A DNA stretch of 64,000 nucleotides from Gemmatimonadota bacterium (GTDB lineage Bacteria; Latescibacterota; UBA2968; GCA-2709665). The stretch is from assembly GCA_028874335.1 (NCBI GenBank), contig JAPPJY010000070.1, forward strand, positions 62,001 through 126,000. Direction: 5' to 3'. The translations under genes were made by a program, and so were the position numbers. The number at the start of each line of letters is the position of its first letter. Positions within the stretch are counted from its first letter, which is position 1. This document shows, one piece after another, positions 35,611 to 44,124 of the stretch. Under the pieces are notes generated by a model that saw only the letters and a list, made by a program, of their open reading frames with translations, had not been told where the DNA came from and made no database searches.

Positions 35611-37092
35611 ATGGCAGTGAATATGGCTTTACAATCCGCATTCGACGACTACATTGCAATTCTTGCTGAAAACAAGGAACTCGTAGGTGACGAAAAAGGA
35701 CAGCTCCATATCTTGCGCAATAGAACGCACCAGATGCGTGCTATAATTGAAAAATGTGAACGCACTTCGCGATTTAGACATTTGTTGAAGGAGACAAAAG
35801 CGGCGTATGCCAAGCGCCTGGACGAGGGCGATGAAATGTGGCGATTCAGCGTGCGAAATGTCCTCCGACGTGCGAGAATCTACGCTGACGCGTTCGGCGC
35901 CGATTGTTTCATAGAGGAGCTCTTTCAAAGATTCGTTAATGCCTTTTCGAAGAGCGAGGACATTTACGTTTTGTTGGCTCCACTTGAATATGTCGAACTA
36001 AAGTCAAATGACCCGCTTGAATTCGATTCGTTTCGGCTGATAAAGTACTCCATGCAAGATCTGAGCTTGGTTACGGAGAATGAAACGCGAGAGTTGTTTT
36101 TTTCTGGTTCGACATTGGATATTGGACTCCTCGCCCAATATTGGTGGATTGAAGCCCACTACAAAACCGAGTCTCGCTACCCGGGGCCATCATTCAATAT
36201 CCCTCGACCGGATATTTCAGTTGAGCGCCATTTTAGTCGTTTTCCACCTACCATTGAGCGTATCCTACAGACGCTTGTCCTATATGATTGGGACAGGAAC
36301 GGGTTATTAAACCGTGGGGATATAAAACACTACACTGTGGAAGAAAACACAAGCGGATGGTTCGGATTTTCCCTGCCGTTTATAATTCGTTGCGGTGGAA
36401 GTCTGTTCAGTCCTCCTAGTCAAGCTCCAGACATTTCCCGCCTTGCACTTGAGCCCTTTTTCGATAGAGACGGCGTTGAAATAGGCGAACGTCCGTCATG
36501 TAGCCTCTATTTCAACCAAGCCGAAACGTCCAGTTTCCGCAGTGAGTTAGTGGAGATTGAGAAGCAGTTAGGTTTAATTCGCGATCACGGGGATCGATGG
36601 AAGTTCATTGACGTCGGAGTGAAACATCTCGTCAAGGCGTTCTTTGCGTTTGAATTGGATCAGCTTCTGTGGCATACCGTCGCGATTGAAGCCTTGCTTG
36701 GAGAGCGCGGGCCAAGCCTGACGAAAACACTTGCGCGTAGGTGTGGGTCGGTGTTGGGTTGTACTAGCGCCGAGCGAACGGGAATTCGCGACTCATTCCG
36801 CAAGATTTACGACCTTCGTTCCGATGTTGTGCACGGGAATACAAAATTGAGAGAAATCCACAACGGCCATCTCTCAGTAGCGAGATACATTGCTCGCGAT
36901 GTCACTGTTTGGTTTTTGAAATACTTGTGTCACGTGGCTAAGGGCATACAACCGAACGATGAGCGTCTTCCCCATCGCCGCGAACTCCTGTATGCACTTG
37001 ACGGACGGCGAGATGCACGCAAGCGTATCACGCATCTTTTTGACCGCGTACCAGTTGACTTTCCCAGTAGTGCGTGCTGGGACGAGCAATGA
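35611..37092 (+). CDS. Apea-like HEPN protein
   Basis: A 493-residue protein. The C-terminal 170 residues resemble the Apea-like HEPN domain: DQLLWHTVAIEALLGERGPS, TLARRCGSVLGC and then KIYDLRSDVVHGNTKL, whose RSDVVH is the R-X4-H catalytic-type motif of HEPN ribonucleases. The N-terminal 300 residues are alpha/beta and unassigned. A standalone gene, divergent from the frameshifted TIR-like gene, with 116 bases between them. It is likely part of a defence island, possibly an RNA-cleaving abortive-infection factor; this is inference from the motif and neighbours. Confidence 0.7.
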   Translation: MAVNMALQSAFDDYIAILAENKELVGDEKGQLHILRNRTHQMRAIIEKCERTSRFRHLLKETKAAYAKRLDEGDEMWRFSVRNVLRRARIYADAFGADCFIEELFQRFVNAFSKSEDIYVLLAPLEYVELKSNDPLEFDSFRLIKYSMQDLSLVTENETRELFFSGSTLDIGLLAQYWWIEAHYKTESRYPGPSFNIPRPDISVERHFSRFPPTIERILQTLVLYDWDRNGLLNRGDIKHYTVEENTSGWFGFSLPFIIRCGGSLFSPPSQAPDISRLALEPFFDRDGVEIGERPSCSLYFNQAETSSFRSELVEIEKQLGLIRDHGDRWKFIDVGVKHLVKAFFAFELDQLLWHTVAIEALLGERGPSLTKTLARRCGSVLGCTSAERTGIRDSFRKIYDLRSDVVHGNTKLREIHNGHLSVARYIARDVTVWFLKYLCHVAKGIQPNDERLPHRRELLYALDGRRDARKRITHLFDRVPVDFPSSACWDEQ

Positions 37093-37245
37093 TGAGCAGG
37101 CGCACTCTCGCTGTAACTCGATTTAAAACCCTTACCGTCTCGCCAATTGCCTGCAGGGTCTATACAAACCAGTTTTTGCTGGTTTAGGCGTTTCGCCCAC
37201 ACTTCCCGAAGCTCGTTAGTGCGAATTGAAGAAAAGACCTAATTC
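37093..37245. other. Spacer before the first 151-residue membrane-protein gene
   Basis: About 150 bases between the Apea-like HEPN gene and the first duplicated segment. No hairpin, gene or strong promoter was seen. The homologous segment at 43.3 kb has a different upstream sequence, so the duplication starts at the ATG. Confidence 0.3.
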
Positions 37246-37701
37246 ATGGAATCCCGCACCTTCGATCTATCCGTCCCCGTAAGCCGTATATTATTAGCAT
37301 GTTGGAGCGGTTTTGGCGCGCTCCAGGTTGCCAGTGGCGTCTTCAGCATTGAGAGCAGCAACGAGATTCTTGGCGTCGCACAGATAGCCTTTGGTGTGTT
37401 TTGTTGCTCTTCGTTATTCGTATTGCCACGCCTGAACCGGTATGTCATTGCGTTTGACGATTCGCACCTGACGCTGGAAAGAGCCTTAGTCAAGGCGCGA
37501 AAAATACCCTGGACGTCTATTTCTGAAATCGAAGTACAACTGATGAAACTGGAAATAACGCTCAAGGAGGGGAAAAACGTGCAGTGGAACTTCAATTTGA
37601 GCTATACGGACAACCAGATCGTAAAACCCCAAATCATCGCGGCGCTGACCGAGTTCGCGGAAACGAATGGGATTCCCATACAGGACGGCCGCTCAGGGTG
37701 A
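37246..37701 (+). CDS. Small membrane protein with PH-like C-terminus, paralogue 1
   Basis: A 151-residue protein: two membrane helices (about residues 10-30 and 42-62), then a soluble half with the pattern VIAFDDSHLTLERALVKARK, WTSISEIEVQ and LSYTDNQIVKPQIIAALTEF. The soluble part resembles bacterial PH-like domains. Paralogues are at 43373 (nearly identical) and 46367 (more diverged). No function is known; the order of helices and PH-like strand pattern suggest a membrane-associated regulatory or binding protein. No strong ribosome-binding site is seen before the ATG. Confidence 0.65.
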   Translation: MESRTFDLSVPVSRILLACWSGFGALQVASGVFSIESSNEILGVAQIAFGVFCCSSLFVLPRLNRYVIAFDDSHLTLERALVKARKIPWTSISEIEVQLMKLEITLKEGKNVQWNFNLSYTDNQIVKPQIIAALTEFAETNGIPIQDGRSG

Positions 37702-37769
37702 CCGGACCGACCCCCTTCCTGACTGAAGGGGATACGGTGATAGGTCACGGTATCGGCAAGGCGACTCCT

Positions 37770-37953
37770 GGCTTACCTCCCCCTCTCCTCGCAGGAGAGG
37801 GGGCCGGGGGGTGAGGTCTGCGTGACGTGCGGGCGACCGGCCGGTCGCCCCTACAAATCCGACACAGGCACGGATATCGCCAATTGATATTGCCGGTCCG
37901 TATCGCTGACCGGTTCAAGCTGATTGCTGATAGCTGACGGCTGATAGCTGCCT
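37770..37953. repeat. Composite palindromic repeat block 1
   Basis: Contains an 11-bp stem hairpin (CCCCCTCTCCT at 37779-37789 with its complement to 37803), a perfect 20-bp palindrome GGGCGACCGGCCGGTCGCCC at 37831-37850, a CGTATCGCTGACCGG word, and a run of GCTGATAGCTGACG-type direct repeats to 37953. The same order of elements recurs at 43.9, 46.9, 47.0 and 50.4 kb. Confidence 0.75.
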
Positions 37954-38001
37954 CCGAGGGGCCGCGGGAGAGGTCTAATCCAGGTTTCCACATCAAGTGT
38001 C

Positions 38002-38452
38002 CTACCCGCCCTTCCTCACGAACTCCAGCCAGTTTCTGAATTCGATCTTTCTGAAGCTCTCTTCTTCCTTCTCTTTCTTCTTCAACCTCGCCAGCAGGTT
38101 CCGGAAGTCATCCTCCGCGAACATCGATGTATAATTCGGCGCCCAGTGCTGCATCAGTTTTCCGATGTAGTCGTAGGGCAGTTCGGGATGGTATTGCGTG
38201 CAGGTGATGCGTCGGTCTTTCGATACGACGGCCTGCAGTGTCGGCGCATTTTCTGCGACAATCTCGAACTCCCGGGGCAGCCGGGCGGCCTCGTCGAAGT
38301 GATGGCACACGCGTCGAACGTGTGCGGTTTGCCACGATACAGGGTTTTGGAAAAGTCCAGCGATCGTACCGCGATGTCTTTTGCGATGCCGATTTCGGGA
38401 TTGCGCGCCGGTGCAACCTCGCCGCCACAGACGGTAGTGGTGACCTGAAATC
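38002..38452 (-). pseudogene. Broken copy of class I glutamine amidotransferase-like gene
   Basis: Matches the C-terminal two thirds of the intact gene at 44125-44892 (EIGIAKDI, VRSLDFSKT, then HHFDEAARLPREFEIVAENA and CTQYHPELPYDY). The N-terminal third, including the nucleophile region, is absent: similarity stops at about 38452. In addition one base is lost in the codons before HHFDE, where the intact copy reads DAPAHHF. So the gene is both truncated and frameshifted and should be inactive. Confidence 0.8.
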
Positions 38453-38622
38453 CCGATCGCTCGCGTCGCGATCTTGCAATCGTGATTGATACTGACTATA
38501 TTAGCAGCGGAACGAGGAATCAACGCTGAACTGCTGTACCGAATTGCCGACGCTCAGACCATCTATTCCATTTAAATATAATAATTTATATCTAAACTAG
38601 CGGTAACCTCGGCGTAACGACT

Positions 38623-39927
38623 ATGAAGGACCTGAACAAGCTCCGAACAGAGGACCGGGCAGTTCATGACTGGTACCGATTCGTCCTGTCATTTCCGCCT
38701 CATCTGGTCCGTGAGTATCTTGACCGGTTCAATGTTCAACGTTCCGACACCGTATTGGACCCATTCTGCGGTACGGGTACCACGACCGTTGAGTGCAAAA
38801 AACTCGGAATTGGCAGCATCGGGATCGAGCCGAATCCGATGGCGTACTTCGCGAGTTCGGTTAAGGTCGACTGGAGTGTAAATCACAAGGAGCTGCTTGA
38901 CTACGCGGAGAAGGTAGCGCATTGCACTAAAAAAACGCTGGATGAGAACGGCTTCGGTGAATGGGAAGACCTTCCGCTATTTGCCGAAAATGGAAATTCG
39001 AAGACAGTACTGAAGCGACTTCCTGATGAACGGTCGAGAATTCTCTTGAAGAACTCCATCAGCCCCCGTCCCCTGCACAAAGCACTCGAACTTCTGGATG
39101 CAATTGACGGGCAAGGGGATCCTCATTATCAGCGATACGGACGCCTCTGTCTCGCCAAAGCGCTGGTGTACCACATCAGCAACCTGAAATTCGGGCCTGA
39201 GGTCGGTGTCGGGAAAATCAAGGATGATGCACCGGTCGTGGAGGCCTGGCTGGAATGCATTCGCACTACTGTCCGCGACATTCGCCGATATGGTGACCGG
39301 GCACGGACCGGCAGCCTGATTATCAACGCAGATGCCCGCAGCGTCGAAAACATCCTGAAACCAAGTTCGGTCGATTTTGTAATTACATCGCCGCCATATC
39401 CGAACGAGAAGGATTACACGAGGACGACCCGTCTGGAGTCGGTCATACTTGGTATGATCAAAAGCAGGCAGGAATTGAGGATGCTGAAACAGAACCTGGT
39501 CAGGTCCAACACGCGCGGAGTGTACAAAGCCGACACAGACGACCGCGAGGTCGCCGACAATCCGACAATACGCAATCTGGCGGATGAAATCGAGAGACGC
39601 CGTATTGCCCTAGGGAAAACTTCCGGCTTCGAACGACAGTACTCCCGCGTCACTCTGCTATACTTCGGGGGAATGGCGAAACATTTCGCGTCACTTCGGC
39701 CTGCTCTCAAACCTGGCGCAAGGCTCGCCTATGTGGTGGGCGACCAGGCGTCCTATCTTCGGGTGATGATCAGAACGGGCGAACTCCTGGCCGGCATCGC
39801 CAAATCCCAAGGCTATAAAGTTACCGGGATCGATCTGTTTCGAACCAGGCCTTCAACCGTTACGGGTGAACAGCTCAGGGAAGAGGTTGTGACGCTGGAG
39901 TGGCCGGGATCGAAAAGAGAGGAGTAA
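38623..39927 (+). CDS. Site-specific DNA methyltransferase
   Basis: A 434-residue AdoMet-dependent DNA methylase. Motif I is VLDPFCGTGTTTVE (about residues 44-57) and the catalytic motif IV is TSPPYPNEKDY (about residues 255-265); SPPY is typical of N4-cytosine or related amino-methylases. Motif I precedes motif IV. It protects the host DNA against the endonuclease encoded directly downstream. TATAAT at 38577-38582 is a likely -10 box. The gene starts just after the left duplicated segment, marking the beginning of an inserted block. The sequence specificity cannot be predicted here. Confidence 0.88.
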   Translation: MKDLNKLRTEDRAVHDWYRFVLSFPPHLVREYLDRFNVQRSDTVLDPFCGTGTTTVECKKLGIGSIGIEPNPMAYFASSVKVDWSVNHKELLDYAEKVAHCTKKTLDENGFGEWEDLPLFAENGNSKTVLKRLPDERSRILLKNSISPRPLHKALELLDAIDGQGDPHYQRYGRLCLAKALVYHISNLKFGPEVGVGKIKDDAPVVEAWLECIRTTVRDIRRYGDRARTGSLIINADARSVENILKPSSVDFVITSPPYPNEKDYTRTTRLESVILGMIKSRQELRMLKQNLVRSNTRGVYKADTDDREVADNPTIRNLADEIERRRIALGKTSGFERQYSRVTLLYFGGMAKHFASLRPALKPGARLAYVVGDQASYLRVMIRTGELLAGIAKSQGYKVTGIDLFRTRPSTVTGEQLREEVVTLEWPGSKREE

Positions 39928-39930
39928 CGT

Positions 39931-40740
39931 ATCTCCACGACAAACCGCTATTCAGCCATCATAGAAGCCATTTTCCACGCCAGGTATCAGCCGGGACAAC
40001 GTGAGGTCGAATTTGTACGAGAAGACATCGAAACGACTGCCTCCGAACTCAACATTGATCTGCCGAGGAATCTTGGCGACGTGATCTACAGTTTCCGCTA
40101 CAGGACGCAACTCCCCGACAGTATTCGAAATACGGCGCCGGACAAAGAGACGTGGATCATCAGGGGCGCGGGCAGAAGCAAATACAGGTTTGAACTCGTC
40201 AGCGATATTCCGCTCACGCCTAATCCGAATCTTTCGGTGACCAAAGTGCCGGATTCGACTCCGGGAATCATCGCGAAATATGCGTTCAGCGACGAGCAGG
40301 CCCTGTTAGCCCGGGTTCGTTACAACCGTTTGATCGATATTTTCCTGGGGATTGCCTGCTACTCGCTGCAAAACCACCTTCGGACTACCGTACAGAAAAT
40401 GGGACAGGTCGAAACCGACGAAATTTACGTGGGAGTCGACAAGAGCGGCTCCCACTACGTCATCCCGGTACAAGCCAAGGGAGGCAGTGATAAACTCAGC
40501 AGGGTTCAGATCGAGCAGGACATCGCGCTTTGCGCGGACAAATTACCCGACCTGATCTGCCGGCCCATCGGCGCGCAATTTATGCAGCAGGATGTTATTG
40601 CCCTGATGGAGTTTGAGGAGGACGGTGACGAAATACGAATCGTCTCCGAGAAACAGTATCAATTGGTGCCGCCGGACGCCATAACCAGTGAGGATTTAAT
40701 CAGATACAGACAGCGATTATCCGACGGTACGGGGAGTTGA
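39931..40740 (+). CDS. Type II restriction endonuclease-like protein without a canonical start codon
   Basis: Coding character begins right after the methylase TAA: STTNRYSAIIEAIFHARYQP is in frame from 39934. The core carries a PD-(D/E)XK-like pattern with VETDEIYVGVDKSGSHYV followed by IPVQAKGG (QAK type), then KLSRVQIEQD. No ATG, GTG or TTG occurs between the methylase stop and 40081; the first GTG (40081) would delete about 50 coding-like residues. GAGAGGAG is placed correctly for the ATC at 39931, so either ATC is used, the ATG was mutated, or translation depends on the upstream gene. About 269 residues if ATC is the start. Confidence 0.7.
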   Translation: MSTTNRYSAIIEAIFHARYQPGQREVEFVREDIETTASELNIDLPRNLGDVIYSFRYRTQLPDSIRNTAPDKETWIIRGAGRSKYRFELVSDIPLTPNPNLSVTKVPDSTPGIIAKYAFSDEQALLARVRYNRLIDIFLGIACYSLQNHLRTTVQKMGQVETDEIYVGVDKSGSHYVIPVQAKGGSDKLSRVQIEQDIALCADKLPDLICRPIGAQFMQQDVIALMEFEEDGDEIRIVSEKQYQLVPPDAITSEDLIRYRQRLSDGTGS

Positions 40741-40776
40741 TCCCAGGGAGGACTTGATCGAGAGAATCACGTGAGT

Positions 40777-40977
40777 TCACTCGCCGCGTTGCGCCAGAAG
40801 CGCTTGTACTGAAGGAACCAGACCCTTGGGTATTGCCATAGACGTCTGGCTTGAATCGACCAATACTGCTTCATCCTCCGACACAGCTTCGTCTCCTGTC
40901 TGTGATTTGTGATGGTCCAGAAGACGTCGGACACGATCCTCGTTCCAACCATCCGGAAACCTGTTTGCATTTTTCAT
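40777..40977 (-). CDS. Small antitoxin-like protein, copy 2
   Basis: A 66-residue protein beginning MKNANRFPDGWNEDRVRRLL, paralogous to the one at 25062-25262. It ends with AIPKGLVPSVQALLAQRGE, which may be the fuller original C-terminus since copy 1 differs there. A related small coding remnant lies 13 bases upstream (40991-41100). Antitoxin-type function is inferred from size and arrangement only. It is convergent with the endonuclease gene and only 36 bases from its stop. Confidence 0.55.
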   Translation of the reverse strand: MKNANRFPDGWNEDRVRRLLDHHKSQTGDEAVSEDEAVLVDSSQTSMAIPKGLVPSVQALLAQRGE

Positions 40978-40990
40978 CTCTCTCTCATTC

Positions 40991-41100
40991 TCATCCGTCA
41001 GCGATTAGCGATTGTCGGGAGAGCACATACGCAGTGAGCACGAAAACATAGTCGGCCTTTGGGTCCGGCCCGTCAATTTCGTGGAGATAAGGGTCGCTTA
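40991..41100 (-). pseudogene. Remnant of the small partner ORF of the antitoxin-like gene
   Basis: In frame before the TGA at 40993-40991 the minus strand reads SDPYLHEIDGPDPKADYVFV and continues LTAYVLSRQSLIADG. The middle matches the 46-residue ORF at 25259-25399 (CVFVISSYELKGKP). The basic tail found in the first copy is replaced by a short frameshifted end, and no ATG was found close upstream. Probably a decayed partner gene. Confidence 0.4.
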
Positions 41101-41365
41101 AGGCCCTTTCGATACCAACACGGGAACCCGTTCGTCCGTGTTGGTATTCACCGACCGATCCAAAAGCTTTGTGTGCTTGATGCTCCTCAATGCCGAATAT
41201 AACAAATAATGCTCGGCTGGGAAGTTTCCTCGTTCAATAATTGGCACGTTGGGGATCTCGAACTTTATCATCCGCCCGATAGAAATGGATCCAGGGGAGC
41301 CTGGACAGGCCCTCTTCGGATGAAATACCGAATTATATCTGCTAACGGGAAGGTTGGAGACCCCG
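41101..41365. other. Spacer upstream of the DUF4209 gene
   Basis: A minus-strand frame of 57 codons from 41271 exists but matches nothing recognised and has no clear ribosome-binding site. The promoter of the DUF4209 gene should lie here; no strong -35/-10 pair was identified. Confidence 0.3.
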
Positions 41366-43189
41366 ATGCTTAGGTCTGATGATTTCAATGCCTGTGGCTG
41401 GAGGTCTGTCGTCGATGGTGTGAACTGCCCCAATGACTATGGCTCGCTGTCCAGTGCTTTCTCGATCGCTGCAAATCGCGCGAAGGAAGAAAATCGCCTA
41501 GCCGACGCCAAGGTGTTAAGGTTGCTCTCTGATGTTTGTTCGATGCAGCTATCGACCGACAGTGTCAATAATCCCTTCAAGCCTTGCATGGTGTGGACGG
41601 GCGGCCAGACGTCAATGATTCCGAGTGACTTATCCGACGATGAAATTGGCTTCTTCGCATCAATCGTAGATTCCATCGACAGTTCGTTGCTTATTGCACG
41701 CCTGGCCGATCTCATCTGGCTCTTGCAAAAACCGAGAAAGGTCAAATTTGCACGGATGGCTATCGATAGCTACAGATCAATTCCGCTGGAACCTGAAATA
41801 TGGCAACGGGGCGGTCGGAAATGTTGGCAACGCGCCATTTATCTCGCACAAATCCGTGGAATCGGGACTGACGAGCACAAATCTGAAATCGAAGCATCGT
41901 TAGTCGCGGCGTTCAAGGCTGCGGCAGCGATGGATGGGAAGTTCGGTCTGGAATTGGCCAACTTGCTCCTGTCTAACGCGCTTGGAAAGGATGATTCTGC
42001 GTCAATTGGGAGTCGGCTTGAAAACTTGGGTGGCGAGCTTAAGTGTCAGGGTAAACTACCCATTGCGCTTGAGTACCTTCGAGCTTCGGCAGAATGGCAC
42101 CGAGAGAGCGGAGACGATCTTAAGTGGGCGGAGATGACAGTCGCGGTAGCCGAGGGCTGGGTGGAGCAGGCATCAACACACGAGCTGTCGAATCCTCCCA
42201 AACACAGCAACGCTGCACGTTGCTATGATAATGCAATCCACTCCTACCGGAAAATACCTGGCACCCAACGTGAGACGTATCAAGTAAACGAACGTATTTC
42301 AGAACTACATGAACGCCGCCATGAGTCGCACAAAGAATCGTTGGATCAGATGAGTACCATTAGGAGTGGTAGAATCGACCTCAGTCAAATTGCCGATAGC
42401 GCACGAGACGCAGTGATAGGAAAGTCGCCGGCAGATGCTCTGGTGTCATTCGCAAACCTTCGTCCCATAGTCAACGTCAAAACACTACGTGATAGTGTGA
42501 AAAAGCGCCTAGCCTACACTCCGCTACTCTCCTTGTTTTCTCGAACCGCGTTAAGCCGTGACGGTCGCGTCATCAAAAACGTACCCGGCGACGACAAAGA
42601 AGCAATTTATGCGGATGAGATGATCCGCGAATATCGACGGGATATAGAAGTTGATATCAAAGGAATAATCGTCCCTGCACTCGAAGCCATGCTTTTGGAA
42701 CACCGCTTCTGTGTCGACGACTTTATTGATTTGGCCATGCAGTCGCCTTTTGTGCCCGCTGGACGGGAATTCCTCTTTGGGAGGGGTTTATATGCTGGTT
42801 GCGACTACAACTTCGCCACGGCCATCCATTTACTCACGCCGCAAATTGAGCATTGGGTACGTCTTTTTCTGAAACAAGAGGGAGTAGTAACAACGCGTTT
42901 GGACGAGGATCGTGTGGACACAGAAAAAGGACTTTCATCGCTAATTGGCGAACCGGAAGCCGAAAAGATATTGGGGCAAGACCTAAGGTTCGCAATAAGG
43001 ACGCTTTTCTGTGAACCCACGGGACCGAATCTCCGAAATATGCTGGCACACGGGATGCTTGATGACAATGCTTCGCAGTCGCCCTTCGCAGTATATGCAT
43101 GGTGGCTTGCGTTGAAGCTTGTTGTCAACTCAGTTTTGGCTCCGCCAGACGTAGATGCAGAGATTCGAGAGGATGATCCTGAGGAATAG
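41366..43189 (+). CDS. DUF4209-like protein with HEPN-type motif
   Basis: A 607-residue, mostly helical protein. The C-terminal 200 residues follow the DUF4209 pattern: ATAIHLLTPQIEHWVRLFL, then GPNLRNMLAHGMLDD with RNMLAH as an R-X4-H HEPN motif, and a closing YAWWLALKLV helix. DUF4209 proteins occur in defence and mobile regions. The ATG at 41366 has GGAG 8 bases upstream; an upstream TTG (41354) is less likely. It is the last gene of the block bounded by the direct duplications, downstream of the methylase/endonuclease pair and the antitoxin-like locus. Confidence 0.75.
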   Translation: MLRSDDFNACGWRSVVDGVNCPNDYGSLSSAFSIAANRAKEENRLADAKVLRLLSDVCSMQLSTDSVNNPFKPCMVWTGGQTSMIPSDLSDDEIGFFASIVDSIDSSLLIARLADLIWLLQKPRKVKFARMAIDSYRSIPLEPEIWQRGGRKCWQRAIYLAQIRGIGTDEHKSEIEASLVAAFKAAAAMDGKFGLELANLLLSNALGKDDSASIGSRLENLGGELKCQGKLPIALEYLRASAEWHRESGDDLKWAEMTVAVAEGWVEQASTHELSNPPKHSNAARCYDNAIHSYRKIPGTQRETYQVNERISELHERRHESHKESLDQMSTIRSGRIDLSQIADSARDAVIGKSPADALVSFANLRPIVNVKTLRDSVKKRLAYTPLLSLFSRTALSRDGRVIKNVPGDDKEAIYADEMIREYRRDIEVDIKGIIVPALEAMLLEHRFCVDDFIDLAMQSPFVPAGREFLFGRGLYAGCDYNFATAIHLLTPQIEHWVRLFLKQEGVVTTRLDEDRVDTEKGLSSLIGEPEAEKILGQDLRFAIRTLFCEPTGPNLRNMLAHGMLDDNASQSPFAVYAWWLALKLVVNSVLAPPDVDAEIREDDPEE

Positions 43190-43372
43190 ATCCAATCGTC
43201 GAACAATCCAACATCAAGCGGTCTATTCCGCTCCTTTAGGCACCGCCAACTTTATACATGTAACCGCCCCTGATGTCCGTGCTCTTCGATTTGCAACTTT
43301 CTCGGATCAACTGTTCTCGCTTTGCGAACACCGACCTCGTTCAACTGTCGCATTTAGCAATAGGCCCAAGCC

Positions 43373-43828
43373 ATGGAATCACGAACCTTCGATCTATCTC
43401 TTCCCGTATCCCGCTTTTTATTAGCAGGTTGGAGCGGTTTTGGCGCACTCCAGATTGCCAGTGGCGTCTTCAGTATTGAGAGCAGCAACGAAATATTTGG
43501 CGTCGCACAGATCGCCTTCGGTTTGTTTTGTTGCTCTTCGTTATTCGTATTGCCGCGCTTGAACCGGTATGTCATTGCGTTTGACGATTCGTACCTGACG
43601 CTGGAAAGAGCTTTAGTCAAGCCACGAAGAATTCCCTGGGGGTCTATTTCTGAAATAGAAATACATCTGATGAGATTGGAAATAGCGCTCAAGGAAGGGA
43701 AGAACGTGAAGTGGAACTTCAATTTGAGTTATACGGACAACCAGATCGTAAAACCCCGGATCATCGCGGCGCTGACCGAGTTCTCGGGAGCGAATGGGAT
43801 TCCTATACAGGACGGCCGCTCAGGGTGA
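43373..43828 (+). CDS. Small membrane protein with PH-like C-terminus, paralogue 2
   Basis: A 151-residue near-copy of the protein at 37246, with the same two membrane helices and soluble domain (YVIAFDDSYLTLERALVKPR, WGSISEIEIH, DNQIVKPRIIAALTEF). Most differences are conservative, so selection on the protein seems to have continued after duplication. It is followed by the palindromic spacer and the convergent amidotransferase gene. Function unknown. Confidence 0.65.
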   Translation: MESRTFDLSLPVSRFLLAGWSGFGALQIASGVFSIESSNEIFGVAQIAFGLFCCSSLFVLPRLNRYVIAFDDSYLTLERALVKPRRIPWGSISEIEIHLMRLEIALKEGKNVKWNFNLSYTDNQIVKPRIIAALTEFSGANGIPIQDGRSG

Positions 43829-43899
43829 CCGGACCGACCCCCTTCCTGACTGAAGGGGAAACGGTGATGGGTCACGGTATAGGCAAGGAGACTCCTGGC

Positions 43900-44090
43900 T
43901 TACCTCCCCCTCTCCTCGCAGGAGACGGGGCCGGGGGGAGAGGTCTGCGTGACAGGCGGGCGACCGGCCGGTCGCCCCTACAAATCCGAAACAGGCGCGG
44001 AAATCGTCGATTGATATTGCTGATCCGTCTCACGTCTCACCGGTTTTAGCTGATCGCTGACGGCTGATGGCTGATAGCTCCCTCAAGGAG
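43900..44090. repeat. Composite palindromic repeat block 2
   Basis: The same elements as block 1: C-rich/G-rich hairpin (one mismatch in the stem), the 20-bp palindrome GGGCGACCGGCCGGTCGCCC at 43958-43977, and GCTGACGGCTGATGGCTG-type direct repeats. It was copied along with the segmental duplication. Confidence 0.75.
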
Positions 44091-44124
44091 ACCGGCGGGA
44101 GAGGTTTCTGTAACAGTTTCTGAA

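Larger units (their letters stand above)
37246..38452. repeat. 1.2-kb segmental duplication, left copy
   Basis: From the ATG at 37246 to about 38452 the sequence is closely similar to 43373-44580: the same 151-residue gene, the same palindromic spacer and the same amidotransferase 3' portion. Similarity ends abruptly inside the amidotransferase gene at the right edge. The two copies are direct repeats around a 4.9-kb block with the methylase, endonuclease, antitoxin-like and DUF4209 genes. Confidence 0.85.

Noticed and set aside
39931-40740. Methylase-endonuclease fusion protein
   Set aside because: A TAA separates the two in the same frame, so a fusion would need stop readthrough. It is kept as a hypothesis in the findings but not annotated.
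41098-41433. A 111-codon minus-strand ORF upstream of the DUF4209 gene
   Set aside because: It overlaps the start of that gene, has no recognised motif or ribosome-binding site, and its 3' part runs into the decayed small partner ORF in another frame.
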